A stretch of 64,000 nucleotides of DNA from Liolophura sinensis. Lineage: Eukaryota; Mollusca; Polyplacophora; Chitonida; Chitonidae. The stretch covers positions 1,103,474-1,167,473 of the forward strand of contig NC_088298.1 in the NCBI RefSeq assembly GCF_032854445.1, written 5' to 3'. Shown piece by piece: positions 54,604 to 64,000 of the stretch. The notes below the pieces were generated by a model. The model did no database searches, had not been told where the DNA came from, and was given only the letters and a program-made list of their open reading frames with translations. Position 1 is the first letter of the stretch; each line of letters begins with the position of its first letter. The translations under genes and the position numbers were made by a program.

Positions 54604-56486
54604 CTACAGATCTAAATAGGTGGTGCTCACCCCGTCGGGGAGCACTTTTCGCTTTCCGTAAAAGTATGTGAATGCGTCTTTGTGTTGGGTATACGAGTAC
54701 ATCGTATTGCCCCGCATCCGCATCCCCCGATTCACACCACTCGCGCTTTGGTGATTGCGCAACACAGAGACGTACACGGCCTTGTCCACACCTCGTGCGC
54801 TCACACCTTTGCAGGAGAGTTTGTCTTTGGTGTTGGATGCCCCGCCGTAACAATAATAAGTCTTGGAACACAAACTGACGATGGCATCACCGGTCCACTC
54901 GACTTTGAAAAGCCCCGGTGTGCGCTTATCGTGGTCGTAATGGTCGCGACGGGGTAACCACGCATCCCGCTCGGTCTCGTACACAACTCGTAGCTCGGGT
55001 TTGACGAGGGATTCCCAGTCTGGGTCGGACCAAGCCATGTACGCAGAGTCTGTGTCCATCTCACAGTACTGCCAATCCGCCTTGTCGAAAAAACGAGCCA
55101 TGAAATCGTAATAAAATTCCAGCATGCGGAGTTTGGCATACTGGTAGACCATGCACCCTATTTGCAAGGGGAGATTGTAGCGAATGGTCTTCTTGCTACT
55201 CGTCACTTCAAAGGTGGTCTCGTCGATGGGGTCGACGGTTCGACACCGAACACTCCCCAGTAATTTTCGTGTTTTTGCCAGATCGCAGATTTTGACATCC
55301 ACGTGTCGGTCTTGATTGGTGACGGTTTTTCCATAACCTGAATTCCCCAACAGCTTCATCGTCTCCCCGATCAGGGCTTTGGTGGGGTCGACATCTTCCT
55401 CCCGTCGAGCTTGGGTGACGGCGTCTGCGAAGGCTTCGAACGCTCGCTCCGGTGTGTATTCCATCGCTTGGTAGACGTGCGTGACGACCAATCCCCGACC
55501 GAGATACCACTGGAGCAGAGGTGTGGCTAGCAGAATTTGCTTCCCAAACATGCTCCCGATCAGCATACGCCTGGGTGTGGGCATGATGTCATTCACAGCC
55601 GCGAACTCTGCCATGGTGGGGCCTATATCAGCCCGACTCACCTCGGTGTTTTTAAAGATGGGTGGGCATTCGGCAAAGTCCGCTTTGAGGTGGTCCGGCA
55701 CGTGGATGTCACATTCCACAAATCCAAACAACTGACCTTGAATGACAGCCTCCATGAGCTGGGCTTGTGTCTTGGGTTGTCGCTGTGTCAGGGGGAAACC
55801 GTACCGTTGTAGGAAGTCCCGTAAGGCTGGGTTTGTCGCGCGCTGGCGGTGGAACTCGCACTCCCATATCGTCACCAATGGATACCCCTGGGAGCGAATG
55901 TATGCGTCGTTCGCATCCACCTCCCGCCGTAAGTCCTGGGGGCTTAATCCCCGCCGCTCGTTGTAGCACACCTTTCCCGGGCGAGGGTGATTCAGGTGAC
56001 AGCCGTGATAGTGGAAATAACACCCGTGGAATTGAAACACAGTAGGCTGTCCGTTGATGTAGGCGAACCCGTCTACGGGGAGTTGTCGGTTGCCGATCCG
56101 CTTCTCGGTGTGATTGAGTCGGTGACGGATCGATACCCCCAGCTGCTGTGACTTCCAGTCCAGCCATTTTTCAGCCAGACGGGGTGGTTGTGCCGGAGGA
56201 ACGAACTTCTCTCCCCCGTCCCGACGACGCCAACGGACGCAGTGACCTGCCGGCATAGGTGAGGCCAGGCAGTACAGGTACAGCGCGTTGGCATCGAATC
56301 CCACGATGCGCTGACACAGCTTTCCTCCCCGTATACGGGTCACGCCTCGTTCGTGGTAGCGGTGGAAAATGATGCTCGACCCACCCACGATGTTTTTCTT
56401 GAGGCACTCGTGCATGTCTTTGTCTTTCTCACCGACGAGGGTGAACACGGAGCGTAAATCATGGAATAAGTAGCAGAGGGTAAGCC
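54604..56486 (-). CDS. pPolB: Polinton DNA polymerase, C-terminal part cut by the assembly gap
   Basis: Encodes the palm and thumb from just before the MFTLVGEKDKDM segment to the end TTYLDL: motif A DANALY, motif B NSGYG and motif C DTDSAY. It is interrupted at 56486 by N. It corresponds base for base, with few differences, to 58634-60516. Probably a second rendering of the same gene. Confidence 0.8.
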
Positions 56487-56686
56487 NNNNNNNNNNNNNN
56501 NNNNNNNNNNNNNNNNNNNNNNNNNNNNNNNNNNNNNNNNNNNNNNNNNNNNNNNNNNNNNNNNNNNNNNNNNNNNNNNNNNNNNNNNNNNNNNNNNNNN
56601 NNNNNNNNNNNNNNNNNNNNNNNNNNNNNNNNNNNNNNNNNNNNNNNNNNNNNNNNNNNNNNNNNNNNNNNNNNNNNNNNNNNNNN
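56487..56686. other. Assembly gap, 200 N
   Basis: Exactly 200 undetermined bases, a size used as a placeholder of unknown length. Confidence 0.95.
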
Positions 56687-57391
56687 ACCCCGGCTAAGGA
56701 TTCGTTTGCTTTGATGTCCGATGAAGCCGCTCCCGGCTACAAGACCCGCTTGGAGGAGGTCTTGATCTTTGTGCGCAAAGTGAAAATCACCAGCGGTGTG
56801 CAACTGGGGCATTTGAAAGCCTTGGCCAAAGCTCCTGCCAAGTACCCAATCCGCCGCGTGCTGACCAAGTATTTCTCTGTCCCCAGAGGTCACACCCTCA
56901 TCAATGAACAAAACCTATTTCTGGGCAGCTTACCGACACGTTTAGTGGTGGGGTGTGTGAGCAACAAGGCTTTTGACGGGGACTACACTAAAAACCCGTT
57001 TCGTTTCCGGCACTACTACACAAACTTCGTCGCCTTGTACGTTGGCGGTCGTCAGATTCCAACCAAGCCCCTGACACCCGACTTTGAGAACGAGAATTTC
57101 ATCCGCACGTACATGAACCTCTTTACTCACACGGGGAAAGCGTTCCACGACGAGGGAAACAATACCAAGCGCACCACATTCGCCGAAGGTCACACGCTGT
57201 TTTGTTTCGACTTGACCCCTAGCCTCCACGATGACCACCAACTCAACCTGGTACAAAAAGGGGATTTGCGCCTGGAGATGAGGTTTGCCAAACCACTGCC
57301 GGAAACCATTAACGTGGTGTGCTACGCTGAATTCAGCAATATCATAGAAATAGACCAAAGCCGAAACGTGCTCTGTGACTTCGCCAGTTGA
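56687..57391 (+). CDS. MCP: Major capsid protein, C-terminal part (after the gap)
   Basis: About 230 residues, matching the second half of the protein at 52031-53341 nearly residue for residue. It begins at the contig edge, so the missing half is not evidence of decay. Confidence 0.8.
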   Translation, partial: TPAKDSFALMSDEAAPGYKTRLEEVLIFVRKVKITSGVQLGHLKALAKAPAKYPIRRVLTKYFSVPRGHTLINEQNLFLGSLPTRLVVGCVSNKAFDGDYTKNPFRFRHYYTNFVALYVGGRQIPTKPLTPDFENENFIRTYMNLFTHTGKAFHDEGNNTKRTTFAEGHTLFCFDLTPSLHDDHQLNLVQKGDLRLEMRFAKPLPETINVVCYAEFSNIIEIDQSRNVLCDFAS

Positions 57392-57416
57392 ACAGCCCAA
57401 AACAACAAACAACAAC

Positions 57417-57984
57417 ATGGACACGGTACAATTGCGACGTGTGCTACAAACAGACGTGTTTACCCGGGCTGTGGTGGGGGGAGGGGGTGGTGTCTACCCT
57501 CGGGATCATCTCCCCTCACTCCCACTCAAGCCCCTCACACCCCTCACGCCCCTCATACCCCACCCCTAGGATGCCCTGGACCCCCTGGGCCTGCATCATT
57601 AACACAGACACGTGCCTTCGCCCAGGACGACATTGGGTCGCCGTCTTCATAGACCAGTGGTCCAATCCACCCCATCTCCGGGGCGAATACTTTGATTCCT
57701 ACGGACTCCCACCCCTCTACCCCGATATCACCGCTTGGCTTAACCGGGGAACACATCACTGGACGTGGAACGATCGGCGGTTGCAGAGTCTGGACACGAC
57801 CGTGTGTGGTCAATATTGTGTGTATTACTTAACCCAGCGAGCTCGAGGCCGTCCCATGGATGCTATTGTACACACGTTGGACACAGCGTGCACGACCTAC
57901 GATAATGACTTACGGGTGTTCGATTGGGTGGATCGTCAGTTTGGGATTCATCCCTCGTTTTTTTTCCACACCCATGGACTGTAA
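57417..57984 (+). CDS. Polinton cysteine protease (after the gap)
   Basis: The catalytic part is open from the ATG at 57571 (MPWTPWACIINTD) with HW, DSYG and VCGQYC. As in the other copies, a short upstream frame (MDTVQLRRVLQTD) and an acceptor-like CCCCTAG suggest an intron. AATAAA lies at 58082-58087. It looks whole. Confidence 0.75.
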
Positions 57985-58188
57985 AACATACATCAAATAA
58001 CATTCTTTCTTTCCAGTTCGACGTGTTATGCATTCCACGTTCTTGTTTTCCCTGTTCGACCTGTTACCCCATACAGTATGGAATAAAATTAAAAAAGAGA
58101 CTATGAGACTCACATACCGTGGTGGTTTGACTTTTTTCTTTATTATGATGAGGACTACCACAACAGCATGCAGGCCAGCTATAGCACA

Positions 58189-58340
58189 CTGACACACTGA
58201 CCCACTCACCGCCTGTTACATCGTCATACATTGTTGCGTCATACATTGTTACCAGGCCGTCTGCCGTGTACCGGCAAGGCACCGCTCGGCAACAATGTAT
58301 GACGATGTAGCAGGCACGGCAAGTCGGGTCAGTGTGTCAG
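58189..58340. repeat. MITE-like palindrome (after the gap)
   Basis: Inner arms 58211-58237 and 58289-58315 pair over 27 bases with one mismatch. The outer TGACACACTGACCC arms are at 58190-58203 and 58326-58339. CATACATTGTTG occurs twice in the left half and once inverted on the right. Confidence 0.75.
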
Positions 58341-58531
58341 GCTATTACGGCTGCCGGCCCGCCGCCCCCCGCTAGGCGTTTTTAACTTTTTCACGTACGT
58401 ACCACTGCGAATGATAAAACACATGAAAAAAATTGTACAATTAAAAAAAAAAAAATAAAATGGGAAGACTGTGTCTGGTGTGGGGTTTCTTTTTTTTTTT
58501 TCTTTTTTTTAGTGCTTAGATTGAGAAAGTA

Positions 58532-58568
58532 CTCTTTCGGGAAGAGTTGGTTGGCCCTGAAAAGGGCC
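58532..58568 (-). terminator. Histone-type 3' end signal after pPolB (after the gap)
   Basis: Stem-loop 58568-58553 and purine block 58538-58532 on the minus strand, about 65 nt after the stop of the whole polymerase gene. It is identical in core to the other copies, and no AATAAA lies near on this strand. Confidence 0.7.
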
Positions 58569-58633
58569 GTGGGAAGTATCACAAGAGCACAAGACCACAG
58601 GAGCCGGGTGTGTAGAGTATCCATAGCACCGTT

Positions 58634-61600
58634 CTACAGATCTAAATAGGTGGTGCTCACCCCGTCGGGGAGCACTTTTCGCTTTCCGTAAAAGTATGTG
58701 AATGCGTCTTTGTGTTGGGTATACGAGTACATCGTATTGCCCCGCACCCGCATCCCCCGATTCACACCACTCGCGCTTTGGTGATTGCGCAACACAGAGA
58801 GGTACACGGCCTTGTCCACACCTCGTGCGCTCACACCTTTGCAGGAGAGTTTGTCTTTGGTGTTGGATGCCCCGCCGTAACAATAATAAGTCTTGGAACA
58901 CAAACTGACGATGGCATCACCGGTCCACTCGACTTTGAAAAGCCCCGGTGTGCGCTTATCGTGGTCGTAATGGTCGCGACGGGGTAACCACGCATCCCGC
59001 TCGGTCTCGTACACAACTCGCAGCTCGGGTTTGACGAGGGATTCCCAGTCTGGGTCGGACCAAGCCATGTACGCAGAGTCTGTGTCCATCTCACAGTACT
59101 GCCAATCCGCCTTGTCGAAAAAACGAGCCATGAAATCGTAATAAAATTCCAGCATGCGGAGTTTGGCATACTGGTAGACCATGCACCCTATTTGCAAGGG
59201 GAGATTGTAGCGAATGGTCTTCTTGCTACTCGTCACTTCAAAGGTGGTCTCGTCGATGGGGTCGACGGTTCGACACCGAACACTCGCCAGTAATTTTCGT
59301 GTTTTTGCCAGATCGCAGATTTTGACATCCACGTGTCGGTCTTGATTGGTGACGGTTTTTCCATAACCTGAATTCCCCAACAGCTTCATCGTCTCCCCGA
59401 TCAGGGCTTTGGTGGGGTTGACATCTTCCTCCCATCGAGCTTGGGTGACGGCGTCTGCGAAGGCTTCGAACGCTCGCTCCGGTGTGTATTCCATCGCTTG
59501 GTAGACGTGCGTGACGACCAATCCCCGACCGAGATACCACTGGAGCAGAGGTGTGGCTAGCAGAATTTGCTTCCCAAACATGCTCCCGATCAGCATACGC
59601 CTGGGTGTGGGCATGATGTCATTCACAGCCGCGAACTCTGCCATGGTGGGGCCTATATCAGCCCGACTCACCTCGGTGTTTTTAAAGATGGGTGGGCATT
59701 CGGCAAAGTCCGCTTTGAGGTGGTCCGGCACGTGGATGTCACATTCCACAAATCCAAACAACTGACCTTGAATGACAGCCTCCATGAGCTGGGCTTGTGT
59801 CTTGGGTTGTCGCTGTGTCAGGGGGAAACCGTACCGTTGAAGGAAGTCCCGTAAGGCTGGGTTTGTCGCGCGCTGGCGGTGGAACTCGCACTCCCATATC
59901 GTCACCAATGGATACCCCTGGGAGCGAATGTATGCGTCGTTTGCATCCACCTCCCGCCGTAAGTCCTGGGGGCTTAATCCCCGCCGCTCGTTGTAGCACA
60001 CCTTTCCCGGGCGAGGGTGATTCAGGTGACAGCCGTGATAGTGGAAATAACACCCGTGGAATTGAAACACAGTAGGCTGTCCGTTGATGTAGGCGAACCC
60101 GTCTACGGGGAGTTGTCGGTTGCCGATCCGCTTCTCGGTGTGATTGAGTCGGTGACGGATCGATACCCCCAGCTGCTGTGACTTCCAGTCCAGCCATTTT
60201 TCAGCCAGACGGGTGGTTGTGCCGGAGGGAACGAACTTCTCTCCCCCGTCCCGACGACGCCAACGGACGCAGTGACCTGCCGGCATAGGTGAGGCCAGGC
60301 AGTACAGGTACAGCGCGTTGGCATCGAATCCCACGATGCGCTGACACAGCTTTCCTCCCCGTATACGGGTCACGCCTCGTTCGTGGTAGCGGTGGAAAAT
60401 GATGCTCGACCCACCCACGATGTTTTTCTTGAGGCACTCGTGCATGTCTTTGTCTTTCTCACCGACGAGGGTGAACACGGAGCGTAAATCATGGAATAAG
60501 TAGCGGAGGGTAAGCCCTGGTATGCTGATGCAGTCTTTGAAGACATCCACATGCATGGTTCGGTAGAACACCGACATCTTCTCCGCAGCCTCCATGAAGG
60601 GAATGACGTCTAGGTTGTTATACCACCGCAGCAAGTCTTTGACGGTCCGCATGCCGTGCTCTCGCCACACCGTCTGTAAGGTCTTGTACTCTGCGTCCGT
60701 ACACGGCTGGTGGGTGAGATCATTGTCGAAAGCATGCTGCGGTGGCAGTGTGGTTTCCTCCAGCCGGGCCAGGGAGTCTATGTAGCTGTAACAAAATTTC
60801 CCTTTGGTCACGTGACAGTCGTAAGCTTTCACCCACTTGTCGTAACTGTAATTCGGGGCCAGGTAATTCCGAATGTCCAGAAATTTCAGCTGCGGTGTGG
60901 TGAGGGCCATGTGATTATTGTTCCGCTTAATCATATACTCCAAATCACCGCTCTGGACCAGGTGGGGGTAAAGCTGTTGTTTGATTAAGTTCAGGTCATA
61001 GTTACCCGAGTTAAAGCCGAGGACGGGGAGTTGGTCCATATAGGTCACGAATCTGTCCCGCACTCGGCGCGTGTAAGACGGTTTCTTCTCGTCGGGATCG
61101 ATCCGCTCGTCTAAGGCGTCCAGGATGTAAGCATAACGCTCGTGGAGATAGGCGCTACTGATCTCGCTGATGGTGTTGAGGTAAGCCATCATGTCCTCGA
61201 CGAGTGCCTGGGGGTCACCGGTGGAGATGAAACACACGGGCTGGTCGTAATCCGGTACATTAGAGTTGACGCTGACACTCATGGGGATGTGTTGAGCCGT
61301 CCATTCCGTCGAGGTAGTCGCCGCATCGTCCACCGGGTTCACCGGAGCCAAGTACGCCTCAAAGTCGTAACACGCTCGGTACGGGAAGATGCCGTCGTCA
61401 CCGTCCTGGAGTTCGATCCCCATGTCCGCCAACGTTTCGAAAATGGTGGGCTGATTGCGGAAGACACCCCCGGGTACTTTCGTCGAATGGCGTCGGTGCA
61501 CGTTTGACCGTGCCGTCGTAACTCCCACAGTGTCCGAAAACTCTTCTGACACACCTGGCAGGTGAAAGATCGAGCATAACGTCCCATGTCTTTGATGTAG

Positions 61601-62605
61601 CTGAAATGCCGCTGGTACAGGTTTAACAGGTGTAGAATAGCGCTCGGCACTGCGGTGAATGAGTTGTGCTGAGTACGACCTGTCCATGGGGATGAGCTGG
61701 TAGACTTGAATGTTCACTTGAAACAGGCTTTCCACCGTGTCCAGCGCACTGAGGGGTACTCCGCGGAAATACCTCGGCTCCATCTCCATTTCCTCCAGAT
61801 ACCTGCGGTAATACACTTCAGCCTGGCGTTCGCAGTTATTGGGGTTGGCCTGGTCTAGATGGACGGCCAGACACCGAAACAAACACAAATAGTCCCTGTA
61901 AGGACCGTTATCTCCACCCACCAACGTGTGTAGCCCCTTGTTTCCTTTCAGGTAAGAGGGTAACGTTACCCCACCTTTACCGATAGGCTGATGCGGGAGT
62001 TTGTGGACGAAAAACAGCACGTTGGTGATGAGGTCGACGGTCCATTTCGTATTGGGGCGTTGTTTTTGGGCCCAGGTAAGCGGGTCTTGGGTGAGGAGAT
62101 GCTGGGTGTGGAATCCTCGCAGGTCAGCCCGACTCGCCACGCGGTACGGTGCGTCGAGTACTCGGGTGTTGTTGGTGCTCGGGTAATAATACCGCACCTG
62201 ACCCGTCTCTTTGTGGCGGAGGATATATCCAAAACTGTAATTGATAGTGAAAGCAGTCGGATGGTCTTCGTAAATCTCGTCTACATAGGCTGGGATAGCA
62301 CCGAGATCACTCAGTCGGTAATTATAGCTGTCTTGAATTGGTTTGTGGCGATGGAAATACGTCCTGATCGATTGCCAATGCCGCTGGTACAACTCCCGTA
62401 CGTCACTGTCACCGCTCGGTAAGACAGCCTCGTGAGGGTGTACTGGGTCGGGCTCGAACTGGCTCGTTGGACTTTTTTTCTTTTGTTTTTTCTTTTCTTC
62501 TTTCAGCGAGGCAGCCCCCGCTAAACTCACTTGAGCTTGACTCGTGCTGGGTTTGTTGTCGTCGGTGGTGGTGGTGGTGGTAGATGAAACAGGTCTCTGT
62601 AACAT
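58634..62605 (-). CDS. pPolB: Polinton protein-primed DNA polymerase B (whole copy)
   Basis: 1323 residues, looks whole. The N-terminal polar region is followed by an OTU-like signature (DYLCLFRCLAVHL near residue 241, then RHGTLCS/HFSYIKD-type histidine region), a cysteine-rich stretch, exonuclease motifs YDFEAY and NSGNYD and the Exo III-like WYNNLDVIPF, then polymerase motif A DANALY, motif B KLLGNSGYGKT and motif C MDTDSAY (near residue 1170). Protein-primed family B polymerases copy linear genomes using a terminal protein. It is divergent from a RING gene expected beyond the window and convergent with protease and capsid genes. A splice acceptor-like TTACAG lies at its start, so an extra 5' exon is possible. 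Confidence 0.9.
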   Translation of the reverse strand: MLQRPVSSTTTTTTDDNKPSTSQAQVSLAGAASLKEEKKKQKKKSPTSQFEPDPVHPHEAVLPSGDSDVRELYQRHWQSIRTYFHRHKPIQDSYNYRLSDLGAIPAYVDEIYEDHPTAFTINYSFGYILRHKETGQVRYYYPSTNNTRVLDAPYRVASRADLRGFHTQHLLTQDPLTWAQKQRPNTKWTVDLITNVLFFVHKLPHQPIGKGGVTLPSYLKGNKGLHTLVGGDNGPYRDYLCLFRCLAVHLDQANPNNCERQAEVYYRRYLEEMEMEPRYFRGVPLSALDTVESLFQVNIQVYQLIPMDRSYSAQLIHRSAERYSTPVKPVPAAFQLHQRHGTLCSIFHLPGVSEEFSDTVGVTTARSNVHRRHSTKVPGGVFRNQPTIFETLADMGIELQDGDDGIFPYRACYDFEAYLAPVNPVDDAATTSTEWTAQHIPMSVSVNSNVPDYDQPVCFISTGDPQALVEDMMAYLNTISEISSAYLHERYAYILDALDERIDPDEKKPSYTRRVRDRFVTYMDQLPVLGFNSGNYDLNLIKQQLYPHLVQSGDLEYMIKRNNNHMALTTPQLKFLDIRNYLAPNYSYDKWVKAYDCHVTKGKFCYSYIDSLARLEETTLPPQHAFDNDLTHQPCTDAEYKTLQTVWREHGMRTVKDLLRWYNNLDVIPFMEAAEKMSVFYRTMHVDVFKDCISIPGLTLRYLFHDLRSVFTLVGEKDKDMHECLKKNIVGGSSIIFHRYHERGVTRIRGGKLCQRIVGFDANALYLYCLASPMPAGHCVRWRRRDGGEKFVPSGTTTRLAEKWLDWKSQQLGVSIRHRLNHTEKRIGNRQLPVDGFAYINGQPTVFQFHGCYFHYHGCHLNHPRPGKVCYNERRGLSPQDLRREVDANDAYIRSQGYPLVTIWECEFHRQRATNPALRDFLQRYGFPLTQRQPKTQAQLMEAVIQGQLFGFVECDIHVPDHLKADFAECPPIFKNTEVSRADIGPTMAEFAAVNDIMPTPRRMLIGSMFGKQILLATPLLQWYLGRGLVVTHVYQAMEYTPERAFEAFADAVTQARWEEDVNPTKALIGETMKLLGNSGYGKTVTNQDRHVDVKICDLAKTRKLLASVRCRTVDPIDETTFEVTSSKKTIRYNLPLQIGCMVYQYAKLRMLEFYYDFMARFFDKADWQYCEMDTDSAYMAWSDPDWESLVKPELRVVYETERDAWLPRRDHYDHDKRTPGLFKVEWTGDAIVSLCSKTYYCYGGASNTKDKLSCKGVSARGVDKAVYLSVLRNHQSASGVNRGMRVRGNTMYSYTQHKDAFTYFYGKRKVLPDGVSTTYLDL

Positions 62606-64000
62606 AGAAGGGTGTAGACGTTATAACCCAGGTAAACCCTAGACATACTCTATATACATACTATTGTACATATGTGCATATGTACATATGTTCCGCTAAA
62701 AAATTTTATAATACAGATAATACATAGGAGCCATTCCGATAGATATCAACCCTGGCATGACACACTGACACACTGACCCATACTATTGGCGGTCGTCTCA
62801 AGGATGGTAAATGAGTACTCGATTTAAATAACAACAAACCATAATTAATTTTCATGGGATATCGTAAATTAAGTGAAATAAAGTCATACAATGTGTTTAA
62901 ATGAATTGTGACATGAGTTTGCTTTACACAAATATGAATTAAATGAAATAAATCTATATATATAGATATATATACTGATACAATTGTTAACTCTGCAAAA
63001 CCCCTATACAGTTTTGGAGCAAAAAATAAAGAAAATGACTATATATTACTCTTTCCAGACACGTATTGTCGTTTGACATTTAGAGTTATGCCCCTTATTT
63101 CCATTATTCCAACAAAAGTAGTCGCCCCTGCTAAGTGTATTCCATCAGGAGTTATCCCCCTTGTTTACATACATTTGACATCGCGCGCATTCGTGGATTT
63201 CTACTACGAAATACATAAGGAAATATCCTCTAAGCTACTCAAGCTTTCTATCTAGCTTTACTGGAGTTACAAACTATTAAAAGACACAACTATTTTTAAA
63301 TATATTGAACTAAACTACTGTTATTCCCATAAGAAATCTAGCGAATACGAAGCGTAATATTACGTAATATTAATTAATTGGAAACAACAACAACGTCTGA
63401 AGGTGACCGATAGACAACTACTTTATGTGGTAATCTACTAATTAAAATGAAGCGTCAATCCGCTAAAAAAATTTATTTTAATACATAATACATAGGAACC
63501 ATTCCGATAGATAGCAGCCCTAGCATGACGCACTGACACACTGACCCAGTCCCTTTTTTTAATAGTAATTTCCAGCAATGAAATGCAGCATGTCTTATTG
63601 CATATTATATCCAGTAAAGAAGTTTTTTTTATACTTTTTTCATATACTGTTACAAACATGTAACATGCGATAGCTCTTACTGTCTTCAATTAACTTTCAA
63701 GAAGCAAAGCGGGTTCGGGGAGAAAGAAGACATCTAAGCCTACAATGACCACTTATTCAATTGACACTTATACACGTAGAAATCACAACCACCAGCCGAT
63801 GTCGGTGTACATAGCAGGCGAGCTGAACACAACCCCGGCTGACAACAATGTAGCGTCACGCGCACAGCTCTACCAGGCTGAGGATTCTGTATGAAACGGG
63901 CGGGAGAAAAACATAAAAGCCCGCTCGTTTTTTACACTCATCATCCAATCAGTGGGCTGATAATTCCTTTTGTCGTGCTTTCGCCCAGGCCAGGGTTGTT
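62606..64000. promoter_or_regulatory. Upstream region of Polinton B polymerase, with two short insertions
   Basis: Inverted equivalent of 3084-4136. Two pieces are absent from copy A: about 62640-62785, flanked by CATACTATTG on both sides, and about 63455-63560. Both carry a CGCTAAAAAAATTT start, an ATACATAGGA(G/A)CCATTCCGA core and a TGACACACTGACCC end (62766-62779, 63534-63547). The outer part (63760-63985) is the promoter-like block with GGCTGACAACAATGTA (63837-63852). No gene is seen before the window ends. Confidence 0.6.

Larger units (their letters stand above)
52639..60516. repeat. Duplicated stretch around the N gap, likely unmerged contig overlap
   Basis: 52639-56486 and 56687-60516 start at the same base of the capsid gene (CCCCGGCTAAGGATTCG) and end at the same base of the polymerase gene (GGGTAAGCC). 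They are nearly identical, with differences concentrated in homopolymers. A real duplication would not be expected to fill exactly the space on both sides of a gap. Confidence 0.85.
44896..64000. mobile_element. Polinton B (Maverick), nearly whole, continues past the window
   Basis: It carries the same gene set as Polinton A in inverted orientation. The left end is set at AGTAGTTGAG, exactly where similarity to the duplicated host locus stops; Polinton ends commonly start with AG. A 6-base target duplication (ATTATT at 44890-44895) can be proposed but not checked because the other end is outside. Most genes look whole, with about three breaks. The N gap and the doubled stretch around it are an assembly matter (see 52639-60516). 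The element would be about 21 kb after removing the overlap and adding the missing RING side. Confidence 0.8.

Noticed and set aside
56687-60516. Second set of capsid, protease and polymerase genes as a real tandem duplication
   Set aside because: Limits coincide exactly with those before the 200-N gap, so an assembly overlap is far more likely.

Overview
This is eukaryotic DNA, most likely from a mollusc (moderate confidence). It has split genes with GT/AG borders, AATAAA signals, a tRNA-derived SINE with a tail typical of molluscan SINEs, a Penelope-like element, a hAT, a Ty3 element, and two large Polinton (Maverick) elements. No bacterial operon, CRISPR array, rRNA gene or genuine tRNA gene was seen.

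Layout. 1-1300: end of a C2H2 zinc-finger exon, a two-unit tandem repeat and a promoter-like block. About 1307-17345: Polinton A, with a RING-finger-like gene on the minus strand, protein-primed DNA polymerase (pPolB) on the plus strand, then on the minus strand protease, major capsid protein, basic core protein, minor capsid (penton) protein, Pro-rich protein, small basic/hydrophobic protein, packaging ATPase, membrane protein, integrase and a small gene. It is a fossil with about ten breaks and one SINE inside the polymerase. 17345-19250: mostly unassigned. 19414-31172: a Penelope-like element of permuted (Naiad-like) type, opened by a hAT transposon (21809-25547) and a Gmr1-like Ty3 element (about 25667-30371). 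It lies between two relics of an older Polinton (19260-19385 and 31176-31680). 33345-36580: a DDE-type transposase gene with copies of a short motif on both sides. 38044-44895: a BEN-like gene locus with a partial direct duplication, holding a second Penelope fragment. About 44896 to beyond 64000: Polinton B, in the opposite orientation to A and nearly whole.

A 200-base run of N at 56487-56686 lies inside Polinton B. The 3.8 kb before it (52639-56486) and the 3.8 kb after it (56687-60516) carry the same sequence with the same limits. This looks like two contig ends that overlap but were not merged, so the doubled capsid, protease and polymerase parts are probably one locus.

The most interesting signal follows the Polinton polymerase. 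About 60 nt after its stop codon is a stem-loop with a UUUC loop, then an ACCA-like site and a GAAAGAG purine block. That is the layout of animal replication-dependent histone mRNA 3' ends. A slightly changed copy follows the RING gene, while the protease/capsid side has ordinary AATAAA signals. Together with CCAAT boxes and an E2F-like site in Polinton B's terminal region, this suggests, but does not prove, S-phase-linked expression of the element's replication gene. All functional calls were made by eye from motifs; no database search was run.
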